A stretch of DNA of 64,000 bases from contig NZ_CP102263.1 of the NCBI RefSeq assembly GCF_025147485.1, positions 695,501 through 759,500 on the forward strand, read 5' to 3'. The DNA is from Bacteroides uniformis (lineage in GTDB: Bacteria; Bacteroidota; Bacteroidia; Bacteroidales; Bacteroidaceae). Under the pieces are notes generated by a model. It saw nothing but the letters and a program-made list of their open reading frames with translations. It had not been told where the DNA came from and did no database searches. A program made the translations under genes and the position numbers. Position 1 is the stretch's first letter; each line of letters begins with the position of its first letter. Positions 9,415 through 19,200 of this stretch are shown in pieces.

Positions 9415-11037
9415 ATGAAACACAGATTTCTAACCCTTATATCATCGCTCCTTCTGCTTACGGCATGCAGCGACTCATTTTTGGAACGTGCTCCCGAAGG
9501 AAACTACGTAGATGTGACATACTACACTTCCGACGATGCACTCGAACAAGCCACTGCACCGCTTTACAACCGTGCATGGTTCGACCTCAACTCCCGCGCC
9601 ATCGTGCCGCTGGGCAGTAACCGTGCCAACGATAACTTCAGTCGCTGGGGAGCTCCCGAGTTCACCAACTTCAAGGTGACAGCCCTGAGCGAAAACCTTG
9701 CCAATGCATGGACAGGTTTCTACTCGGTCATTACAATGGCCAATGCAGTTATCAGTGATGTGCAGACCAAATGTAGCAACAGCGTAAGCGAACGTGCCAA
9801 GCGCACAGCCATTGCCGAAGCCCGCCTGATGCGTGCTTGTGCCTACTTCTACATGGTTCGCCTCTGGGGACCGGTTATCATCATCGAAGACAACGACAAA
9901 GTGGTTGCCAATCCCATGCAACCGCTCCACCGCGAAGAAGATGTGCTGGAACTCGTTATTCGTGACCTCACTTATGCAGTCGAGAATCTTCCTGAAGTGG
10001 CAACCGCCAAAGGACGTGTCAACGCATGGGGTGCAAAAGGCATGCTTGCCAAAGTCTACCTCGCCCGCTCAGGCTGGAAAGGAGGCACACGCGACAACGC
10101 CGACCTGGAGAAAGCCAAGGAACTGGCCGCTGACGTGATAAACAACAGCGGCATCAGCCTTTACGAAAACTATGAAGACCTCTTCAAGTATAAGCACAAC
10201 AACAATCCCGAATCGCTCATTGCCATGCAGTGGGTGCCACTGGGTGATTGGGGCGTATGCAACACTCTGCTTGCCGACCTCGCCGGCAACAGCAAGATGA
10301 CCGGCGGTGTAAACGTATGGAGCAGCTATCAGGCAAGTATAGATATGCTCCAGCAATATGAGTTGGGCGACACTATCCGCCGCAACGCCACCTTCTGCAC
10401 ACCGGGTACATACTATTCATACATCTGCATTGCCGACGGTGGTTATACTTACGACGGCGCCACCTCTTGCATTAAAAAAGGTGTACCGGGCGGTCCGGAC
10501 GACGACAACGACGGTTATATCCAGTCCATGAACTCTCCGCTCAACACCTACATCCTACGCCTTGCCGATGTTTACCTGACCTATGCCGAAGCTTGTCTGG
10601 GCAACAGCGAAGAACTGGCCGGTGGTCCCGGCCTGGAAGCATTGAACCAAGTGCGCGACCGTGCACGTATCCCCCGCAAGGAACGCGTAACCTTCGAAGA
10701 CATCATTCGCGAACGCCGCGTAGAGTTCTCGATGGAGTATTGTAACTGGTATGACATGGTATCGTGGTATCACTGGAAACCCGACTACATGCTGAATTAC
10801 TTCCAGAACCAACACCGCGGCTACACAGTAGACCTCATCGTGAAAGACGAAGACGGTTACCTCCACTTCGGCAAGAAAGAAGGCGACACTTTCCTCGAAG
10901 GCATAGAAAATTGGCAGGAACCGGGCGAGAACATCGAAATCCACCACGGCAACATCCTGATGCCTTATCCGGAAAGCGATGTCATCCAGAATCCGCTACT
11001 GAACGAAGAACCGGTAGCATACGAATTCAGTGAATAA
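9415..11037 (+). CDS. SusD-like surface glycan-binding lipoprotein (PUL 1)
   Basis: This 540-residue protein forms the lid of the SusC transporter and binds glycan at the cell surface. The lipobox LLLTAC puts the lipidated Cys at residue 18, followed by SDSFLE. SusD/RagB hallmarks include an early LERAPEGNYVD segment, TPR-like helices in the N-terminal half (AEARLMRACAYFYMVRLWGP), and the C-terminal LADVYLTYAEACLGN to NQVRDRARIP and IIRERRVEFSMEYCNWYDMVSW pattern. It lies between SusC and a second surface binding protein, which starts 40 bp downstream, so all three are probably co-expressed. Confidence 0.95.
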   Translation: MKHRFLTLISSLLLLTACSDSFLERAPEGNYVDVTYYTSDDALEQATAPLYNRAWFDLNSRAIVPLGSNRANDNFSRWGAPEFTNFKVTALSENLANAWTGFYSVITMANAVISDVQTKCSNSVSERAKRTAIAEARLMRACAYFYMVRLWGPVIIIEDNDKVVANPMQPLHREEDVLELVIRDLTYAVENLPEVATAKGRVNAWGAKGMLAKVYLARSGWKGGTRDNADLEKAKELAADVINNSGISLYENYEDLFKYKHNNNPESLIAMQWVPLGDWGVCNTLLADLAGNSKMTGGVNVWSSYQASIDMLQQYELGDTIRRNATFCTPGTYYSYICIADGGYTYDGATSCIKKGVPGGPDDDNDGYIQSMNSPLNTYILRLADVYLTYAEACLGNSEELAGGPGLEALNQVRDRARIPRKERVTFEDIIRERRVEFSMEYCNWYDMVSWYHWKPDYMLNYFQNQHRGYTVDLIVKDEDGYLHFGKKEGDTFLEGIENWQEPGENIEIHHGNILMPYPESDVIQNPLLNEEPVAYEFSE

Positions 11038-11077
11038 ACCAAGTTATACATTCATTATCTCAAATAACGACTTTAAT

Positions 11078-12535
11078 ATGAAATATATACATTTTCCTTT
11101 TGTGTTGCTCACCATCCTGTTGGCATGCAACCTTTTCACCGCCTGCAACGATGACGAGGGCGGCGGTGTTCCCGTAATCCACCACATCCGTCTTGTCGAC
11201 CCAGAGAAGGCCGACAGTACGTTCACCGATGTAAATCCGGGCACCATGATTGTAGTCATCGGCGAAAATCTGAATGATGTGCGGAAAGTGTTCATCAACG
11301 AACAAGAAGTTTCGTTCAATAGCAACTACGGCACTTCCACCAGTCTCATCCTCACTATCCCCGGCGAATTGCAACTGACGGGTGCCAACCCCGAACTGAA
11401 AGGCGAACTGCGTATCGAGACCTCGCACGGCATTGCCACGTACTCCATGCATGTACTCTCGCCCGCACCCTACATCACCCGTGTAGCCACAACCTTCCCC
11501 GTGGAGACGGGCACGCCTCTGCGCATCGTGGGCGGTAACTTCTACGAAATTCAGCGCGTTTATTTCACCACTGCCGTGGACGACATCACCAATGCACCTG
11601 TTTCGGTAGAAGTAACGGACTACACGGTAAACAAGAACTTTGACGAAATATCATTCAATGCTCCCGCAGGCCTGATTGATGAAGGCAGTCTGGTAGTGGA
11701 GTGCTATACCGCATCCGCATTTACTCCCTTCCGTCGCACAGCCCTCCCACCAAGTATCAGCAAGGTAAGCTCCATGATGCCTATCACGGGTACCACAGTT
11801 ACCGTACTGGGACAGAATTTTATGGATATCGTCTCCATCACAATGGGCAATCGCTCGGTAGATCTCTCTACTGTTACCGTAAGCGAAGCTAACGATATGC
11901 TTACCTTTACCATGCCGCGTGCACCGCAAGGCACTTGCTCACTCGCCATTACCACAATGGGCGGTACTGCCGAAGTTCCGGGCTTCTATCCTTTGGAGAA
12001 TATAGTATTGAACTATGACAACATCGGTTGGTTCTCCTGGGGCGGGCAAGCTGTACCCGTCACTGCCGACGGTACAGCAGCTCCTTTCTTCTCGGATGGT
12101 AAATGCTACAGCATATCAGGGGAACTTTCAGCATGGAATTACTGGTGGGGCCAATTGCAGAACGGTGCCGTATGGGGCATTGACACAGCCTTCCTGCCTA
12201 CCGATACACCGACTTCCGAACTGGCTTTGCAGTTCGAATGCTTCGTGGCAGTGGAATATGGCGAAGGTCCTGTATTCCGCATCTACCTCAAAGGGAATGA
12301 GGCTCACAACTACACGAACTATCGTCCGGTGAGCGACTTCACCGGAAAAACCGAAGTAGGCCAATGGATGCAGTGCAGCATTCCGCTCTCCGAACTGGTA
12401 GACGAAACCACTTGGGGCGAGTTCCAAAAACGTGACGGTGACGAGTTGGCACTCCAGATGACAAACCCCAGCGAAAACGGTCCATACAACATCGAAATGT
12501 ATTTTGATAATTTCCGAGTTGTCAAGATACAATAA
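11078..12535 (+). CDS. Surface glycan-binding lipoprotein with IPT/TIG domains (SGBP-B type)
   Basis: I take the ATG at 11078 because it begins a clean lipoprotein signal (MKYIHFPFVLLTILLACNLFTAC, Cys 23) followed by the acidic NDDEG expected for surface export. The in-frame start at 11030 overlaps the SusD stop and would bury the signal. The protein is 485 residues. It has about three tandem immunoglobulin-like IPT/TIG domains (best seen in the segment starting PSISKVSSMMPITGTTVTVLGQNF) and a C-terminal beta-sandwich rich in Trp and Tyr (WFSWGG, WNYWWGQ, YFDNFRVVKIQ). This architecture and position match the non-catalytic xyloglucan-binding SGBP-B family. It would hold polysaccharide at the surface for the neighbouring GH5 enzyme. 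Specificity is inferred from context. Confidence 0.85.
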   Translation: MKYIHFPFVLLTILLACNLFTACNDDEGGGVPVIHHIRLVDPEKADSTFTDVNPGTMIVVIGENLNDVRKVFINEQEVSFNSNYGTSTSLILTIPGELQLTGANPELKGELRIETSHGIATYSMHVLSPAPYITRVATTFPVETGTPLRIVGGNFYEIQRVYFTTAVDDITNAPVSVEVTDYTVNKNFDEISFNAPAGLIDEGSLVVECYTASAFTPFRRTALPPSISKVSSMMPITGTTVTVLGQNFMDIVSITMGNRSVDLSTVTVSEANDMLTFTMPRAPQGTCSLAITTMGGTAEVPGFYPLENIVLNYDNIGWFSWGGQAVPVTADGTAAPFFSDGKCYSISGELSAWNYWWGQLQNGAVWGIDTAFLPTDTPTSELALQFECFVAVEYGEGPVFRIYLKGNEAHNYTNYRPVSDFTGKTEVGQWMQCSIPLSELVDETTWGEFQKRDGDELALQMTNPSENGPYNIEMYFDNFRVVKIQ

Positions 12536-12589
12536 TTTGAATTAAATTCTGGCACAGGATTACACAAAGTGACACCTTCTTTTAAACTC

Positions 12590-12621
12590 TTAGACGCTGA
12601 TTCAATTGAATCAGCGTCTAA
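12590..12621. repeat. Perfect 32-bp palindrome between the binding protein and GH5 genes
   Basis: The sequence from 12590 reads TTAGACGCTGATTCAA and is followed directly by its exact reverse complement to 12621. As RNA it makes a 14-bp stem closed by a four-base loop. It lies 54 bp after the binding-protein stop and 44 bp before the GH5 start. No T-run follows on the plus strand, so it is not a textbook terminator. It may stabilise the 3' end of the susC-susD-SGBP transcript or partly attenuate the enzymes downstream. Confidence 0.8.
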
Positions 12622-12665
12622 AAATAAATACACCGAAATTATTAAAACGAAATTTTACCGATACC

Positions 12666-14099
12666 ATGACACAAATCTTCAAGAAAACCTTATTAACCAG
12701 CCTGGTTCTATTTCTGATGACAGCTTGCTCTGACGATAAAAAGGAGCTGAAAATCATCGTAGAGCCTACTTCTTTCCATTTTGAACAAACGGGTGGTAGC
12801 AAGAAATTCGGTATCACCCCCAATGAACCAGCCACTTTCCAAAGTTCGGAAGCATGGTGCAAAGTAACCTCGGAAAGCAGCACTCCCGTACAGGCAATCT
12901 ATAACATAACCGTAGAACCCAACACTACGCCCGACGTGCGCAACGCCATCATCACCGTCAGCGTAAAGGAGCATATACAAGAAATCAACGTGGAGCAGGC
13001 GGCCTATATCCAAAGCGATGAACCGGAAAAATACACTGTACGCGAGAATCTCACAACCCACCAACTGATTAACGAAATGGGACTGGGCATCAACCTAGGC
13101 AACACGCTGGATGCCGTGGGCGACTGGATAGACCCAAGCAACATTCTCAATTACGAACAAGCATGGGGAAGCCCTATTATCACACAAGAAATCATTGAAG
13201 GATATGCCAAAGCGGGCTACTCATCTCTGCGCATACCGGTCAGCTGGGGCAATCTGCTGTCCGACGACTTCAAAGTGCATCCTGACCTGATGGACCGCGT
13301 AGAGAAAATCCTAAACTGGACCCTCGACTGTGGCATGGTGGCTATCATCAATATCCACCACGAAAACGAATGGATTAAACAAGTACCCACCGACAGCAAA
13401 GCAAAAGAAAAATTCACTTCCATCTGGAAACAGATATGTGAACGCTTCGAAAAGTACGGTGACCACTTACTGTTCGAGCCAATGAATGAAATCGGATACG
13501 ATGAGATTTGGACTCCGTGGGGCGGTAGTGAAGCCGACAAGGCAAAGGCACTGGGATACGTGAACGACCTCAACCAGCTCTTTGTCGACATAGTAAGAAA
13601 CAGTGGCGGCAACAACGCCAAACGTCATCTGTTGGTGGAAATCTACAACACCAACTTGGAGTATGCTTACGACCCCTTGTTCAAGATGCCGAATGATCCC
13701 GCAAACCGACTTGCTCTTACAGTGCATTACTATACTCCCGCAAACTTTGCCATACTGGGTGGAGGCGAGGTTGTCGATTGGGGTGTAGGCCGGGAAAGCT
13801 GGGGAACGGAAGCTGACTTCAAGGAACTGAACGACAATATGGACCTACTGAAGAAGAATTGCGTAGACAAAGGAATCCCCGTCATCATAGGCGAATATTG
13901 CGCCGACTCCAGAAACAGAACAAAGGAAGTGATAAGACTCTTCTGTGTTTCCGTAACCGAAGCCATCTACTCGCGCGGCATGTGCCCAATGCTATGGGAC
14001 ACTCCGGGGGGACAATACAACCGACAGACTTGCCAGTTCGACGACCCTCTCTTCTTAGAAGAAATGATGGCTATTCCGGTTAAATATCCACGGAATTAA
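12666..14099 (+). CDS. BACON-GH5 endo-beta-1,4-glucanase/xyloglucanase lipoprotein
   Basis: The ATG at 12666 gives a 477-residue lipoprotein with LFLMTAC (Cys 21) and the acidic tail SDDKKE typical of surface-exposed Bacteroides lipoproteins; the in-frame start at 12606 would begin inside the palindrome. Residues about 30-120 form a BACON domain (FEQTGGSKKFGI, SEAWCKV, ITVEPNT, INVEQAA). The catalytic domain starts near 140 with INEMGLGINLGNTLDAVG, typical of GH5 subfamily 4. The expected acid/base is Glu 275 in EPMNEIGYD and the nucleophile Glu 410 in IIGEYCAD. BACON-GH5_4 proteins are known as the surface endo-xyloglucanases of xyloglucan PULs. It would make the first cuts in the polymer for SusC/SusD import. 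General endoglucanase or mixed-linkage glucan activity cannot be excluded. Confidence 0.92.
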   Translation: MTQIFKKTLLTSLVLFLMTACSDDKKELKIIVEPTSFHFEQTGGSKKFGITPNEPATFQSSEAWCKVTSESSTPVQAIYNITVEPNTTPDVRNAIITVSVKEHIQEINVEQAAYIQSDEPEKYTVRENLTTHQLINEMGLGINLGNTLDAVGDWIDPSNILNYEQAWGSPIITQEIIEGYAKAGYSSLRIPVSWGNLLSDDFKVHPDLMDRVEKILNWTLDCGMVAIINIHHENEWIKQVPTDSKAKEKFTSIWKQICERFEKYGDHLLFEPMNEIGYDEIWTPWGGSEADKAKALGYVNDLNQLFVDIVRNSGGNNAKRHLLVEIYNTNLEYAYDPLFKMPNDPANRLALTVHYYTPANFAILGGGEVVDWGVGRESWGTEADFKELNDNMDLLKKNCVDKGIPVIIGEYCADSRNRTKEVIRLFCVSVTEAIYSRGMCPMLWDTPGGQYNRQTCQFDDPLFLEEMMAIPVKYPRN

Positions 14100-14130
14100 A
14101 CAAATATTCATAATCAATAATCAAATAAAA

Positions 14131-16203
14131 ATGAACAGAATCAGCACTTGTTTCGCCAGCCTATTGCTTTCTTGTGCATTGACGGCACAAGCACAGCAAT
14201 ATCAACTGAATTCACCGGACGGAAAACTAATTGTCAACATCGAAGCCGGGAAAAACCTCAACTGGGCGATTGCCCACGACGGTACCAGCGTTCTTTTGCC
14301 TTCGGACATTGCCATGCAATGCACCGAAGCTGAGGGAAAGCCCATTGCTTTCACCTTCGGCAAAGATGTGAAGGTGACCAAAGCTACCCGTACTTCCGTC
14401 GACACTTCCTTCCCCACTCCTTTCTACAAAAAGGCGAGTGTGAAGGACACTTATAACCAACTCACGCTGAAATGCCGTAACGGCTACAGCATACAGTTCC
14501 GTGCCTACGACGACGGAGCCGCCTATCGTTTTGTTTCCGAACTGCGCAAGCCTTTCTGCGTGAAGAACGAGATTGCCGAGTTCAACTTCGACCGCGATTA
14601 CCACGCTTTCGTGCCCTATATTAACGACAATCGCGCCGGCGAGCGTTACTGCTACTCCTTCGAGTCCTACTACGATGAGGCCCCCCTCTCTCGCATGTAC
14701 AAAGACTCGCTTGCCATTACTCCGCTGATGGTAGAACTGGAGAACGGAAAGAAAGCCGTCATTATGGAAGCCGGATTGTCCAACTATCCCGGCATGTTCC
14801 TCACTGCCAACCCACAGATGCCCCACGGAGTGAAGGCAGAATTCGCCCCCTATCCACAGGAAACAGTCATCGGAGGCTATGACCGCTTGAACCTCGTCCC
14901 TACCAAACGTGCCGACGTTATCAGCAAGCCCAACAATGCCCCCTACTTCTGCCCCAACGGGCGTCCCACAGGGAAACAGACCTATCCTTGGCGTGCCGTG
15001 CTTGTTGTTACCCACGACACACAACTCGCCAACAACGACATGATGCAACGCCTCGCACCCGAATGCCGCATCGCTGACACATCCTGGATTAAACCCGGAA
15101 AAGTGGCATGGGACTGGTGGAATACTTGTAACCTGACCGGCGTGGACTTCAAGGCAGGCATGAATACGCCCACCTATAAGAAATACATCGACTTTGCCGC
15201 CGAAAACCAGCTGGAGTATATCATCATCGACGAAGGTTGGAGCGGAAAGGAATCATTAATGGAAGACATCAGTCCCGAAATCAATCTCGAAGAACTGGTG
15301 GCATATGGCAACAAAAAAGGCGTAGGTATCATCCTCTGGGCAAGCTGGCGCAATCTTACGGGAGGAGGCGACATCTCCCCTGCCGTGGAACAAGTTATCA
15401 GCCACTATGCACAAATGGGAATCAAAGGTTTCAAAATTGATTTCTTCGACCGCGACGACCAACTCGCCATCTCTTCTACCGAACAACTCGCAGCATGTGC
15501 CGCCAAGCATCACATGTTGCTTGACCTACACGGACTGAAACCCTTCGGCATCCAGCGCGCCTATCCCAACATCCTCAACTTTGAAGGTGTGAAAGGACTG
15601 GAAAACAGCAAGTGGGAGCCCATCGTGAACGGTGCACCCTTGCATGACTTCCCGCGCTACGACGTTACCGCCCCCTATCTGCGCCAACTCGCCGGTCCGA
15701 TGGACTATACGCCGGGAGCTATGGTAAATGCCACCCGTTCCCTGTTCCGCTCCGTCAACGACCACCCCATGAGTCAAGGTACACGTGTACACCAGATGGC
15801 TATGTACACCGTCTTCGAAGCACCCTTGCAGATGCTTGCCGACAGTCCTAGCAAATACATGAAGGAACAGGAATGCACCGACTTCATCGCCAAGGTTCCC
15901 ACTACCTTTGACGAAACCATTGCTCTTGATGGTAAAATAGCCGAATACATCACGATAGCACGCCGCAAAGGAAACACTTGGTTTGTAGGCAGCATGACCA
16001 ACTGGACTCCGCGTAGCTGCACCATCGACCTCTCCTTCCTCAGCGAAGGCAACTACGAAGCCGAAATCTTTGCCGACGGCATCAATGCCGACCGTGAAGC
16101 TACCGACTATAAAAAAGAAGTACGCATCGTCACTGCCAAAGACAAACTCAATGTACAACTGGCACCCGGCGGTGGATGGACAGCACGAATTACAAAAAAA
16201 TGA
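14131..16203 (+). CDS. GH97 glycosidase, retaining alpha-galactosidase-like
   Basis: This 690-residue enzyme has a type I signal peptide (CALTAQAQ) and is probably periplasmic. The N-terminal beta-sandwich begins with YQLNSPDGKLIVNIEAG, the GH97 signature. The barrel contains WDWWNTCN, IIDEGWSG, GIILWASWRN and GFKIDFFDRDDQ. The Asp at 437 in KIDFF sits where retaining GH97 alpha-galactosidases have their nucleophile; inverting SusB-type enzymes lack it. EGVKGLE (485-491) is the likely acid/base neighbourhood. Some GH97 members also act on beta-L-arabinopyranosides. An alpha-galactosidase is not usual in xyloglucan breakdown, so the substrate side chain is open. The stop overlaps the next gene's start by 4 bp (ATGA), which points to translational coupling. 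Confidence 0.9.
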   Translation: MNRISTCFASLLLSCALTAQAQQYQLNSPDGKLIVNIEAGKNLNWAIAHDGTSVLLPSDIAMQCTEAEGKPIAFTFGKDVKVTKATRTSVDTSFPTPFYKKASVKDTYNQLTLKCRNGYSIQFRAYDDGAAYRFVSELRKPFCVKNEIAEFNFDRDYHAFVPYINDNRAGERYCYSFESYYDEAPLSRMYKDSLAITPLMVELENGKKAVIMEAGLSNYPGMFLTANPQMPHGVKAEFAPYPQETVIGGYDRLNLVPTKRADVISKPNNAPYFCPNGRPTGKQTYPWRAVLVVTHDTQLANNDMMQRLAPECRIADTSWIKPGKVAWDWWNTCNLTGVDFKAGMNTPTYKKYIDFAAENQLEYIIIDEGWSGKESLMEDISPEINLEELVAYGNKKGVGIILWASWRNLTGGGDISPAVEQVISHYAQMGIKGFKIDFFDRDDQLAISSTEQLAACAAKHHMLLDLHGLKPFGIQRAYPNILNFEGVKGLENSKWEPIVNGAPLHDFPRYDVTAPYLRQLAGPMDYTPGAMVNATRSLFRSVNDHPMSQGTRVHQMAMYTVFEAPLQMLADSPSKYMKEQECTDFIAKVPTTFDETIALDGKIAEYITIARRKGNTWFVGSMTNWTPRSCTIDLSFLSEGNYEAEIFADGINADREATDYKKEVRIVTAKDKLNVQLAPGGGWTARITKK

Positions 16204-19200
16204 ATCTGAGAAAACTGTTTCTGCCATTGTGTTCAGTAGCCTTGTGCCTGCAATCCTATGCACAAGACAAATCCTTCCTTAAGGATATGCTCTGGTATAT
16301 AGACAACCCTTCTGTATTTGAAAAAGGACAAGAGGAAGGACACGCTTGGCATATGCCCGAAAAGAGCATGCTACTGAATGGGACATGGAAGTTTTTCTGG
16401 TGCGATACACCGGAAGGGATACCTGCACACTTTTTTAACCCCGAATTCCCGGATAAGCAATGGGGCGACATCAAAGTTCCCTCAAACTGGGAAATGCAAG
16501 GTTATGGTGACAAGCTGTTCAGAAATGTATCTGCTCCCTTCGGGGTGAATCCACCACATGCTCCCAAAGAGTATAACCCTACCGGACTATACCGGCGAAC
16601 ATTCAAGGTACCTGCAAGTTGGGCAGCAAAAGACCAGATATTTTTAAGGTTCGAGAAAGTGGCATCCGCTTCTTTTGTATGGGTCAACGGTCATGAAGTG
16701 GGCTACAATGAAGGAGCACAAGAACCTGCCGAATACAACATCACTCCTTATTTGAAGCCGGGCGAAAACACGCTGGCTGTCTGTGTACTAAAGTATTCGG
16801 ACGGCTATTACCTGGAAGGACAAGATTATTGGCGACTGGCCGGAATCTTTGACGACGTATGGTTGTACGCCACACCTGCTGTCAGGATATTCGACTGGCA
16901 AGTAATCACAGAGTTTGATAATACGTATACCGATTCGCAGTTAAGTATTCAGGTAAAAATCAAGGACTACCAAAAGAAGCCAAATGAGAATTATGGATTG
17001 AAAGCTTACTTAAAGGATAAAAACGGCAAGATTATCTGTAACTTTTCCGCAGCTCCATTTGAAATGGACGCTGCGGAAAAGACAATACAGTTGCATACCT
17101 TGGTACAAGAACCCCGGAAATGGACAGCCGAGACACCCGAGCTTTATACGCTCGGTCTGGAATTATCCAATCCGGCCGGTCTGCAGAAAGACAAGATAGA
17201 AACGGTCATCGGATTCAAAAAGACGGAAATCAAAGACGGTGTTTTTTATCTTAACGGTATCCCACTGAAAGTCAATGCACAAAATTCGCACATGCAGCAT
17301 CCCGAAGAGGGACATGTCATGGACGAAGCCACCATACGCAAGGATTTTGAATTGTTGAAACAGTTTAATTTCAATGCCGTACGTACCTCTCACTATCCTC
17401 CGGTGAATAAGTATTTGGAACTGGCCAATGAATACGGGCTTTATATCATAGACGAGGTGGGCGATGAAGCCCATGCCTCGGAATGGATTTCAAGTCTCCC
17501 GGAATACGAAGAGATGTATCGCGAGCGATGCCGCAGAATGGTGTTACGGGACAGAAACCATCCCTGCGTCTTGTTCTGGAGCGCAGGAAACGAAAGCGGT
17601 GAAGGTATCAACATTACCCACACCATTGAAGAAGGGAAATCGCTGGACCCCACCCGCTTCTGGATGTATGGCGGAAATGCATTCTCCCATCCGGCAGAAG
17701 ATATTATCGGACCCCGTTACCCTACTCCTATGGAACTGGAAATGCAGGTAGGCATAGGAGAGGATTCCCGACCATCGTTTATGGATGAATACTTATCGGT
17801 TGCAGGCAATGCCGGCGGTGCCCTGGACGATTATTGGGAAGCCATCTACCGACATCCCCGCCTGATAGGAGGGGCCATCTGGGATTTTGTAAGTCCGGGA
17901 CTGACCGAACGGATAAGGCAAGTGGACGACCTTTCGCCCTTCCATACTCCCGCCCATCTGATGGGAAATGCCCGCTTGGTGAAGGAAGGAAAGAACACGG
18001 TGCTGGACTTGAACGGTCACGACCAATGGGTAGAGGTCTATCGTGCAGACAATGTGGAGTTGAACAGTAATGAACTGACACTCACTTGCAGAATCTACCC
18101 CCGGAAACTGGTAAGCAGTTGCGGCTCATTCATCACAAAAGGCAATTATCAGTTCGGGCTGCAACAACGCGGTAAAGACAAACTGGAATTTTATATCTAT
18201 ACTGATAAAAAGCATTCCGTATGCGCCTCCTTGCCTACTGACTGGGAATACAACTGGCATCAAGTGACGTGCGTCTACGACGGACAGAAAATGTCCATCT
18301 ATATAGACGGAGCAGAAAAGGCCTCCACACAAGCATCGGGCAATATCCGGAACTTCCCCTACCCCGTCAACATCGGTCGGAATGCAGAAACACACGGCCA
18401 AGAGACTTCGGTCTACATCTGCGATGCTCAAATGGACGAAGTCGGCATTTTCGCCAAGGCACTGACTTCCTCTTTTCACCCGGAAGAAGCCGCTCTGTGG
18501 CTAGATTTTGAGCAAGAGACGGAAAATGGTACATTCTACAGTTACGGCATCGGTGCACGTACGTACGGCAGCATCTGGCCCGACCGTAGCGTACAGCCCG
18601 AAATGTGGCAAATGAAGAAAACCGGACAACCTCTTTCTTTTTCCATGTCGGATGTGACAGAGGGAGTCGTTGAGTTATGGAATCGCAATCATTATACAAA
18701 TGCTTCCCGATATGCCATACGATGGGAATTGAAAGAAGATGACAAGGTTATTCAATCGGGCGACTTGGCACTCTCAACAGCGCCGCTTAGCCAAGAGCTG
18801 GTGCACATACCTTATAAGAAGCCAGCCCTGATTCCCGGCAAAGAATACCGCCTGATGCTTCATGCCGTCCTGAAAAAAGATGAATTGTGGGCAAAAGCCG
18901 GACATGAGGTGGCATGGGAAGAACTTGAACTGCCTTGGAGCCTGCCATGCTCTTCGGAAGAAAAGGCTCAAGGCGTACCTTCCTATTCACTTTCGGAGAA
19001 AGAATTGGTTGTCTCCGGAGATGGCTTCAAATATGTATTCAACCGTACCGACGGACAACTGACGTCGATGGTTGTTCAAGATATGGAACTGCTGGAATCA
19101 CCGCTCCGGCTGAATCTTTGGCGTGCCCCGCTGGCCAATGAGCTGGACAACTGGAATGCCTCCAGCGCCCGCTCCTCCAACTGGAAAGAAGGTTACGGAT

